A stretch of 37,699 bases of DNA from a virus. Of this stretch, positions 33,318 to 37,699 are shown in pieces (position 1 is the stretch's first letter; each line of letters begins with the position of its first letter). The translations under genes were made by a program, and so were the position numbers. A model generated the notes under the pieces. The model did no database searches and was not told the DNA's origin. It saw only the letters and a list, made by a program, of their open reading frames with translations. The DNA lies in IMG/VR virus record IMGVR_UViG_3300047200_000206, positions 1 through 37,699 of that record, one strand, 5' to 3'.

Positions 33318-33571
33318 ATAAGCTCCGGTACTCCTGTAGGGAAATAAATATGATCTCCTGAGTATCCCCTTACACTATCCTCAAGATCACTGAACTTATA
33401 GCTCGTATAACAGTAGTAACCTTGTCCTACCTGTATAAACTTAAGCCCATCTTCTCCATGCCTAGTGAATGTACGAATGTTCTCTAGTGCGGTATAATAC
33501 TCCTCCGAGCAATCTTCGTTAGTCCACTTAAGAAACTTCTTACCTGCTAACGTGTATATGTTAAGCATCAT
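33314..33571 (-). CDS. Hypothetical protein, 85 aa
   Basis: Two adjacent ATGs (33571, 33568); AAGGAG is better spaced for the second. The protein is Tyr-rich with mixed helix and strand (GQGYYCYTSYKFSDLEDSV), has no membrane segment and no known family. It overlaps its neighbours by four bases on each side, so translation is coupled through the operon. Confidence 0.65.
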   Translation of the reverse strand: MMLNIYTLAGKKFLKWTNEDCSEEYYTALENIRTFTRHGEDGLKFIQVGQGYYCYTSYKFSDLEDSVRGYSGDHIYFPTGVPELI

Positions 33572-33699
33572 TTCTCCTTAGTATAGTTATGGCACCATTG
33601 TTCGTGTGGCACTGTATAAGCATTGAACGCTTCATCGATGTAGGCATTGAATAGATTGCAAGTGAATCTAATAGCGCAGTTATAGCAGTTCTCAGTCAT
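33568..33699 (-). CDS. Cys-rich mini-protein, 43 aa
   Basis: 43 residues from ATG 33699, after AAGGACAG. A longer frame to 33795 overlaps the previous gene by 104 bases and is less likely. CYNCAIRFTC, then a helical stretch and EQWCHNY: four cysteines in the order Cx2C, C, WC, which matches the other mini-proteins of the operon. Confidence 0.6.
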   Translation of the reverse strand: MTENCYNCAIRFTCNLFNAYIDEAFNAYTVPHEQWCHNYTKEK

Positions 33700-34033
33700 C
33701 AAACTGTCCTTCTTGGTATTCAACTCTGATTCTTGCAAATCTTCCATCATTACTATATTGGTCAGCTTCTTCTTTTGATCTAAAAAAGATTTCATCGTTA
33801 TGCTTACGATATAGATTCAACCAAATCACTTTCTTCTCTTTCACTTCGATTAGATCATATTCTCTTTGGTGTGCACAAACACCATTATCTATATGTAAGT
33901 GAACATCTCCGAAAGAGTCCATCGATAAAACTTTGTTACCATCATGAATACCTTGTCTATCTGTACACAAAATCCTCGCTTCATTATTAGTCAATAGTCC
34001 ACTATATCTATATTTTAGGTTAATATCGATCAT
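33692..34033 (-). CDS. Hypothetical protein, 113 aa
   Basis: ATG 34033 shares a base with the previous stop (TGATG), behind GGAGCA. It is mixed alpha/beta and polar, with VHLHIDNGVCAHQREYDLIE and EIFFRSKEEADQYSNDGR, and no known family. It lies between a membrane peptide and a Cys-rich mini-protein. Confidence 0.65.
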   Translation of the reverse strand: MIDINLKYRYSGLLTNNEARILCTDRQGIHDGNKVLSMDSFGDVHLHIDNGVCAHQREYDLIEVKEKKVIWLNLYRKHNDEIFFRSKEEADQYSNDGRFARIRVEYQEGQFDD

Positions 34034-34185
34034 CAAAATGCTCCTGTTTCTATAATTTCAAGAACAACTTCTCCGATCGTATGTATTCCCCATATAATTG
34101 CTGCTATGGCTCCTATAGTTAACCATATTGGCAAAAAAATGATGACTATAACACCTACAGATATGTTTTTTATTATCTCGATCAT
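34033..34185 (-). CDS. Small membrane protein, 50 aa
   Basis: 50 residues in an ATGA overlap with the preceding gene. Residues 7-37 are strongly hydrophobic (GVIVIIFLPIWLTIGAIAAI), probably one long or two short membrane helices. The start coupling and tight packing support it as a gene. It may be a lysis accessory or envelope-acting protein. Confidence 0.6.
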   Translation of the reverse strand: MIEIIKNISVGVIVIIFLPIWLTIGAIAAIIWGIHTIGEVVLEIIETGAF

Positions 34186-34454
34186 TCAACAGGCTCCCAT
34201 ACTTCAACCGTTATAGTCTTAACAACCTTTTTCACTTCTTCACACTCAACTTCATCTTCATACTCCCAAGGTTGTTCATCTTGGCATTCAGTAGATCCTT
34301 TAGAATATGAAGTCGTATAGTATTTATCGTCTTTTTTGAAAACAATCTCATGGATAGTAGACCATCTAGTTTGGTCTATAATCTTGTCTTCAATGACACC
34401 ACAATAAGGTAGATACAAATCTACTAACTCACTTTTCTTAAATTTTACTTTCAT
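34182..34454 (-). CDS. Conserved phage protein of unknown function, 90 aa
   Basis: 90 residues: a basic start (KVKFKKSELVDLYLPY), then RWSTIHEIVFKKDDKYYTTS and an acidic stretch with DEQPWEYEDEVECEEV. I recall similar small phage proteins with the RWSxIHEIxF and DExPWEYE blocks, but no function is known. It overlaps neighbours on both sides (17 and 4 bases). Confidence 0.72.
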   Translation of the reverse strand: MKVKFKKSELVDLYLPYCGVIEDKIIDQTRWSTIHEIVFKKDDKYYTTSYSKGSTECQDEQPWEYEDEVECEEVKKVVKTITVEVWEPVE

Positions 34455-34683
34455 TTAATTCCCTTCCATACTCATCTGTATTTCTAGCCTTTGCGTACAC
34501 TGATCTTGTTAACTCAATACCACCAAAATTATTTCTATTAAAAATATACTCCCAAATAATGTCTAAATCTTTCCACCCAGTTAACCATCTATGGGCTACT
34601 ATTAGTTTCTGAATTGCGCATTCATTATCTTCGTATTTTCTTAAGTCTTTAGTTCTTATTAATGACCATCCAAATAGGCTCAT
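34438..34683 (-). CDS. Hypothetical protein, 81 aa
   Basis: ATG 34683 follows GGGAGGGGG; the frame can be read from TTG 34695 but that codon sits in the ribosome site. Trp-rich and helical (LIVAHRWLTGWKDLDIIWEY), with a polar basic end. No family recognised. Confidence 0.65.
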   Translation of the reverse strand: MSLFGWSLIRTKDLRKYEDNECAIQKLIVAHRWLTGWKDLDIIWEYIFNRNNFGGIELTRSVYAKARNTDEYGRELNESKI

Positions 34684-34850
34684 TCCCCCTCCCAAGAGTC
34701 ACATACAGAATAATCATCTAAAACTGACTGGAACATATACATCTGACAATATAATCCATGCCATTCATTAACGATTGAATACTTGCAATTATCGCAAGCA
34801 TAATCTGTAATTGTTAGTAACCTAAAATTCGGAGCATCTTCTTTACTCAT
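34680..34850 (-). CDS. Cys-rich mini-protein, 56 aa
   Basis: 56 residues, with start and stop both in overlaps with neighbours (8 and 4 bases). YACDNCKYSIV, then LYCQMY and YSVCDSW give the Cx2C, C, C order of the other mini-proteins in this operon. It probably binds one zinc. The G-rich ribosome site of the next gene lies in its 3' end. Confidence 0.6.
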   Translation of the reverse strand: MSKEDAPNFRLLTITDYACDNCKYSIVNEWHGLYCQMYMFQSVLDDYSVCDSWEGE

Positions 34851-35025
34851 CACTCACCTCTTTCAGCGGGCACCAATCTGGTATTATTGTGTAATATCCA
34901 TCTTCAAGTATTTGATTAGTAGGAGATGCTAAGCACACTCTGTCTTTTTCACCAGCATAGCCACAAAAATTGCATAGTTCACAACTCTTAGGAGTATCAA
35001 TAATCAGCATAGACTTACTCACCAT
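34843..35025 (-). CDS. Cys-rich mini-protein, 60 aa
   Basis: ATG 35025 follows GAGGAG; the frame extends up to 35121 without a site. SCELCNFCGYAG, DRVCLAS and PDWCPLKEV: five cysteines and the WCPL ending, like the FCPL of the protein at 33317. It overlaps both neighbours. Probably zinc-binding; role unknown. Confidence 0.65.
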   Translation of the reverse strand: MVSKSMLIIDTPKSCELCNFCGYAGEKDRVCLASPTNQILEDGYYTIIPDWCPLKEVSDE

Positions 35026-35215
35026 TCTTCTCCTCAGTGTACTTCCTGTTTCTCTCTTTCCATAGCTTATGATGTTCCTTAGAGCAGGCATCCCATATAG
35101 TACGAAAGTCACTAATTCCACGATATGACAAGTAGTTCCCTACGATTAATAGCATATCTTCTATTCTCTGAGACTCTATAGGACTCCACTCTGTATCTAC
35201 GCTATTAAATTTCAT
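35015..35215 (-). CDS. Hypothetical protein, 66 aa
   Basis: ATG 35215 behind AGAGGTGG. It is helical, with IEDMLLIVGNYLSYRGISDF and a basic end (KLWKERNRKYTEEKNG). No family recognised. Overlaps the next gene by 11 bases. Confidence 0.6.
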   Translation of the reverse strand: MKFNSVDTEWSPIESQRIEDMLLIVGNYLSYRGISDFRTIWDACSKEHHKLWKERNRKYTEEKNGE

Positions 35216-35223
35216 AACCACCT

Positions 35224-35283
35224 CTATCTAAAGAACAGATACCACACTATAAACCCCACTATTATCCATCCAGGTATAAACAT
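35224..35283 (-). CDS. Possible 19-aa membrane peptide
   Basis: A 19-codon frame with AAGGAG six bases upstream of its ATG, lying in the 77-base gap between larger genes. The peptide is one hydrophobic helix (FIPGWIIVGFIVWYLFF) ending in Arg. The strong site and the place in the operon support it. Tiny membrane peptides like this often go unannotated in phages. Confidence 0.5.
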   Translation of the reverse strand: MFIPGWIIVGFIVWYLFFR

Positions 35284-35292
35284 ACTAACTCC

Positions 35293-35976
35293 TTATAATG
35301 CTAAACTTATGCTTCCACCGATAACTCTCTGGATCTGTCCAGCCATTCCGAATATACCTAGTCCTAGCGAGTCATTGAGGAAGTAGGTATACCCTGCTCC
35401 ACCGACTAGCGATTGGTAAGTCTCTGCTGAGATGTATCCATCTTCATCGATGTAAGGTGTGGGTAACATTCCATCATCAGCATAAGCAGCGAATCCCGTG
35501 AAAACGTGTCTCTTCATCACTGGAACTTCTCTGTCTACGAAAACAGTCTTTTCTTTCTCTATAACCTTCTCATTCGGAGGACGAGACATGAGCTGCTCAA
35601 GGGATACGATCCTAATCTTCTGCTCTTGGATAGTAGCCTTAAGCCTAGTGATCTCAGCGTTCTCTGCTACACACTTACGGCATGGAGGACATTCGAACTT
35701 CATCTTACGGTGTAGGTCACGAATAGCCTCTTTCTCCATCTTCCTTCTCTCAAGGCAAGGATCTTCAGCAGGAGTACAGATATCCATGCTCTTAACTACT
35801 TTGTACTCCATCGCAGAGTATTCCTTCTTAACACCAGCTACTTCCACCACGATCTTACCTTCTTCAGCCTTGACGTTAGCAGCTACGATAACAAAAACTA
35901 GGATCGCAGTGAGTAGGCAAGCGATTGTCCAGAGGGCATGATATATCTTATCTAGATATGATGTAACTTTTCTCAT
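35293..35976 (-). CDS. Membrane-anchored coiled-coil envelope protein, spanin-like
   Basis: 227 residues starting directly after the lipoprotein stop, with GGGGGTG upstream. One membrane helix (about 13-34, ALWTIACLLTAILVFVIV), then a periplasmic part with Cys67, Cys74 and CPPCRKC (96-102), a coiled coil (103-130), a Pro/Lys linker and a beta-rich end (FLNDSLGLGIFGMAGQIQRV). With the lipoprotein just upstream, this resembles an inner/outer spanin pair that would fuse the membranes at lysis. The beta-rich end is not usual for spanins. An envelope-linking role in superinfection exclusion is an alternative. Confidence 0.55.
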   Translation of the reverse strand: MRKVTSYLDKIYHALWTIACLLTAILVFVIVAANVKAEEGKIVVEVAGVKKEYSAMEYKVVKSMDICTPAEDPCLERRKMEKEAIRDLHRKMKFECPPCRKCVAENAEITRLKATIQEQKIRIVSLEQLMSRPPNEKVIEKEKTVFVDREVPVMKRHVFTGFAAYADDGMLPTPYIDEDGYISAETYQSLVGGAGYTYFLNDSLGLGIFGMAGQIQRVIGGSISLAL

Positions 35977-36432
35977 CTAACACCCCCTTGGAACAGGTAG
36001 AGGTAGCGGCTCTCTTCTTGAGGTAGGATCGCAGCTGTACTCGAAAGAAGATCCGTAGTAGCACTGGCCGAGATTCCTGAGGTTATACTTACTGATCTCT
36101 CTCTTGAGAATGTATACTGTCTGCCACTCACCATTGAGGCACACACACGCTACTACAGCAGTAGGAGGACACTCTCCTACGTTACAGTTAGGGTACGGAG
36201 GATTCAGCACGATTATGACATCGGTGTTTCCGTTAGTACTAGGAGGAACAGGCTCAGCAGTCCTAGTAGGGATAGGTATAGGAGTAGCAGGCATCGTTGG
36301 TGTGTAGTCTCTTCCATCCTTACCATCTCGGCCATTCGTTCCATTTCTTCCATGTACCCCCTCAACTTTTCTGACTTGATCTGTTCCGCAGCTTATCGCT
36401 AATAATAAAGGCAGGATCATTGTTGATTTCAT
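35977..36432 (-). CDS. Lipoprotein with collagen-like repeats
   Basis: 151 residues after GGAGG. The signal peptide STMILPLLLAISC has its lipobox Cys at 15. Six Gly-X-Y triplets follow (25-42, GVHGRNGTNGRDGKDGRD), then a Pro/Thr-rich spacer (MPATPIPIPTRTAEPVPPST) and a Cys-rich end (PNCNVGECPP, ACVCLNGEWQTV). It should be anchored in the outer membrane facing the periplasm or outside. It may be the outer partner of the next gene. The first 71 bases overlap the upstream helix-turn-helix gene. Confidence 0.7.
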   Translation of the reverse strand: MKSTMILPLLLAISCGTDQVRKVEGVHGRNGTNGRDGKDGRDYTPTMPATPIPIPTRTAEPVPPSTNGNTDVIIVLNPPYPNCNVGECPPTAVVACVCLNGEWQTVYILKREISKYNLRNLGQCYYGSSFEYSCDPTSRREPLPLPVPRGC

Positions 36433-36781
36433 GTGTGTATACCTCCAGTAGTTTGTGATATCTCCAACGGCTCACTATGAGCCCATTGTGCTTGTGAATG
36501 TTGTGTGCATATGGCTTCTTATAACCGACTCTCTTAGAGAGTTCATGTCTACCGATCTTGATGAGTAGATAGTTAATCATGCTCTGCGCCTCTTCATCGA
36601 GAATAGGCTTCAGTCCGCAGGTTCTCATCGCTATATGATAGTAATCGTCTGATAGTAGTCTTATTCCTTTGATCCAGTCTTCAGCGGTCTTACGAGAGCA
36701 ACCGAAGTGCTCAGCTACCTCTCTGGGATCTTGTCTTAGCACTATTCCGTGAAGTAACTGGCTTACGAGTGCTCTCATCAT
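36362..36781 (-). CDS. Helix-turn-helix protein, 139 aa
   Basis: 139 residues after GAGGAAC. The motif DPREVAEHFGCSRKTAEDW is a clear helix-turn-helix, followed by KGIRLLSDDYYHIAMRTCG and a second helical, basic domain (INYLLIKIGRHELSKRVGYK). Same N-terminal layout as the shorter protein encoded just upstream, so the two probably arose by duplication. It is probably a regulator of the phage operator. It overlaps the upstream gene by 71 bases. Confidence 0.72.
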   Translation of the reverse strand: MMRALVSQLLHGIVLRQDPREVAEHFGCSRKTAEDWIKGIRLLSDDYYHIAMRTCGLKPILDEEAQSMINYLLIKIGRHELSKRVGYKKPYAHNIHKHNGLIVSRWRYHKLLEVYTHEINNDPAFIISDKLRNRSSQKS

Positions 36782-36941
36782 ATTTGTTCCTCAAGTGATT
36801 AAAGTAGATCGGTCTCATATCATGTCTACCTGTAGTCCAAGAAGAGATGGTATTAGCCGATACTCCGAGTCTTCTAGCTGCTTCTACAGACGTACCTACT
36901 AAGACAATATATTTAATAAGCAGCGATATCTTGTGATTCAT
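36711..36941 (-). CDS. Small helix-turn-helix regulator, 76 aa
   Basis: ATG 36941 has AAGGAAC six bases upstream; ATG 36959 is at the very end of the operator and has no site. TSVEAARRLGVSANTISSW is a clear helix-turn-helix; GRHDMRPIYFNHLRNKY and a basic tail follow. Cro/C1-type proteins of this size act as dimers on palindromes. Its own promoter overlaps the operator TACAAGAACTTGTA, so it probably regulates itself and the other two sites. Confidence 0.75.
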   Translation of the reverse strand: MNHKISLLIKYIVLVGTSVEAARRLGVSANTISSWTTGRHDMRPIYFNHLRNKYDESTRKPVTSRNSAKTRSQRGS

Positions 36942-36958
36942 AATGTTCCTTAGTTCCA

Positions 36959-36996
36959 TACAAGAACTTGTAGCACCTGCTCTTGTATTGAGTCAA
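36959..36996 (-). promoter_or_regulatory. Promoter with operator, site 3, before the minus-strand operon
   Basis: On the minus strand TTGACT (36996-36991) is followed after 18 bases by TACAAG (36972-36967), which is both the -10 and the left half of the palindrome TACAAGTTCTTGTA (36972-36959). A further half-site, ATACAAGAG, lies in the spacer (36988-36980). Repressor binding would block this promoter directly. It drives the two helix-turn-helix genes and probably the whole operon. Confidence 0.6.
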
Positions 36997-37010
36997 TAGT
37001 TTATTTAATA

Positions 37011-37118
37011 TTAGCCAGAGCCAGAGCCAGAGCCATCACCAGAGCCATCACCAGAGCCATCACCAGAGCCATAGCCAGAGCCAGAGCCATCGCCAGAGCC
37101 ATAGTTTACATCTTCCAT
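37011..37118 (-). CDS. Gly-Ser-Asp repeat peptide, 35 aa
   Basis: 35 residues from ATG 37118, with GAGG seven bases upstream and the start overlapping the previous stop. After MEDVNY it consists of GSGD, GSGS and GYGS units. It should be flexible and acidic. The same DNA is open in another frame that encodes Met-Ala-Leu-Val repeats (37102-37001). The coupled start favours this frame. It may be a spacer or adhesive peptide; the repeat number probably varies. Confidence 0.4.
   Translation of the reverse strand: MEDVNYGSGDGSGSGYGSGDGSGDGSGDGSGSGSG
37014..37099 (-). repeat. Hexamer/12-mer tandem repeat
   Basis: About fourteen tandem copies of the unit GGCTCT with variants GGCGAT, GGTGAT and GGCTAT, arranged partly as the 12-mer GGCTCTGGTGAT (three copies in a row). 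The unit is a multiple of 3, so any change in copy number keeps both open frames: Gly-Ser/Asp in one, Ala-Leu/Met-Val in the other. The third frame has TGA stops. Confidence 0.85.
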
Positions 37119-37480
37119 ATAGCTACCTCAGATATAGACTTCTTAGCTATTTCTGTTACGTCTAATATCTCTATAACTTCTAGTAATTCTACTCGATCTA
37201 CTTCACAAGGAAACTTACATCCGTTTGGGTTAGATGTTCCATCGGTAGCTAGTTGTGATAAAGAAGCGGCCCCAGACCACGACCATAACCTTCTAGCTTT
37301 AGTCATTACTACTTCTCTACCATTGCGTGATTCTATGTACCCTACGAAGACTCCAGCGGAGTAAGTCCTTACAATCTTATACTCACTAACTGGTTTAGAA
37401 AAACACAGACCACTAGCTAGTATCTTCGCTTCATTAAAACTAATCTAACCACTCTGTATCTTCTCTATTATATCTAACAT
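37106..37480 (-). pseudogene. Conserved phage gene interrupted by one in-frame TAG
   Basis: ATG 37480 has a strong AGGAG site. After 11 codons there is TAG (37447-37445). The same frame then stays open to TAA at 37108-37106, giving 124 codons in all. The part after TAG reads on with ISFNEAKILASGL, YKIVRTYSAGVFVGYIESRN, ARRLWSWSGAASLSQLA, GCKFPCEVDRVELLEVIEI and ISEVAIWKM. That looks like one intact domain of a phage protein type I have seen before. ATG 37306 would leave 66 residues and lose half of the domain. It may be an amber mutation, a sequencing error or readthrough. TAG ends many other genes here. Confidence 0.65.
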
Positions 37481-37491
37481 CGTAACTCCTA

Positions 37492-37699
37492 TTATTTGAA
37501 CACATACTCAGTTTTAGTTTCATAAGACATAGGGAATCCCTTGATGATCGCTTCATCACCACTAAGATTGTTCTCAGATAAGTGAGCTTTGAGCTGTCTC
37601 ATGCTATCAAACTGCTGCTTTACATCGACAATGAAATACTTTGGCTGCTGACGTGTTGTTTTCTCGCAAGTATCTTCTGCTTCAAACGGATCGTGTGTC
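37492..37699 (-). CDS. Junction-spanning 69-aa hypothetical protein, right copy
   Basis: The same gene as at 1-176, here with its stop (TAA 37494-37492) but missing the first two bases of the ATG. The last residues (SYETKTEYVFK) lie outside the repeat, on this side only. Codon 43 is GAG (Glu) here and GAT (Asp) in the left copy. Twelve bases separate it from the ATG of the interrupted gene, whose ribosome site starts two bases after the stop. Confidence 0.7.
   Translation of the reverse strand, partial: THDPFEAEDTCEKTTRQQPKYFIVDVKQQFDSMRQLKAHLSENNLSGDEAIIKGFPMSYETKTEYVFK
37526..37699. repeat. Terminal direct repeat, right copy
   Basis: Matches 1-174 in full length except C37573 (A at 48). 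The repeat ends at the window edge, so its true length may be greater. See the left copy for interpretation. Confidence 0.9.

Noticed and set aside
33568-33795. 75-codon version of the mini-protein gene
   Set aside because: It would overlap the previous gene by 104 bases; ATG 33699 with its ribosome site fits the packing of the operon better.
35498-35941. 147-codon plus-strand frame
   Set aside because: Antisense to the coiled-coil membrane protein; low-complexity Ser/Leu composition; no start site.
37014-37099. Possible CRISPR array or centromere-like repeats
   Set aside because: Units are 6-12 bases, directly adjacent without unique spacers, and no cas gene is present; a simple tandem coding repeat explains them.
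37106-37480. Alternative genetic code with TAG as sense
   Set aside because: Many clear genes here end in TAG at sensible places (for example gp157 at 3518, portal at 12330, the gene at 20752), and no suppressor tRNA was seen.

Overview
The window is a complete or nearly complete genome of a tailed phage with a short tail (podovirus-like), present as an overlapping contig. The first 174 bases recur as the last 174 with one mismatch, so the unit is about 37.5 kb and closes into a circle or concatemer. A 69-codon minus-strand gene is intact only when read across the junction. The host is a Gram-negative bacterium, since the phage encodes two lipobox-bearing lipoproteins. The HEIAH metallopeptidase lipoprotein, with its WASSEQ motif, reminds me of Bdellovibrio-type secreted proteins; that host guess is tentative. 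No integrase, tRNA or CRISPR array was seen.

Layout. (1) 1-540: a regulatory knot with two minus-strand terminators, an operator-like palindrome and a candidate small counter-transcript. (2) 540-4278, plus strand: replication and recombination. This holds a GTG-started winged-helix protein, a lambda-O-like initiator with in-gene iterons, a DnaB helicase, a Gp157-like protein and a RecT-type annealing protein. (3) 4220-8516: small accessory genes on both strands, including an isolated two-gene unit with its own promoter and terminator, a RuvC-like resolvase and an HNH nuclease. (4) 8560-30629, plus strand: virion genes in podoviral order. These are small and large terminase, portal, scaffold, capsid, a possible decoration protein, a 1692-residue tail fibre, tail tube proteins A-like and B-like, and internal ejection proteins. 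The last ejection protein ends in a ParB-like nuclease domain. (5) 30633-32936: a DUF1353-like small protein, a holin-like protein on the minus strand, the metallopeptidase lipoprotein and a homing-endonuclease-like protein. (6) 37492 down to 32924, minus strand: a tightly overlapping operon led by two small helix-turn-helix proteins. It continues with a collagen-like lipoprotein, a membrane-anchored coiled-coil protein (spanin-like pair) and a run of tiny genes, five of which encode four-to-five-cysteine mini-proteins.

How it fits together. A 14-base palindrome, TAC[A/C]AGAACTTGTA, lies at or beside promoters in front of the minus operon (36959), in front of gp157/recT (2974) and in the 1-540 region (220). 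One of the small helix-turn-helix proteins probably binds it and sets the timing of early transcription. Replication probably starts inside the initiator gene at five GCGAGGT iterons, all spaced by multiples of 11 bases.

The most unusual features are the phased iterons, a short antisense transcript candidate reminiscent of lambda OOP, and the ParB-like tail on an ejection protein downstream of an A10 slippery tract. Also notable are a single amber codon in an otherwise intact 124-codon reading frame, and a hexamer repeat open in two frames. No endolysin was recognised.
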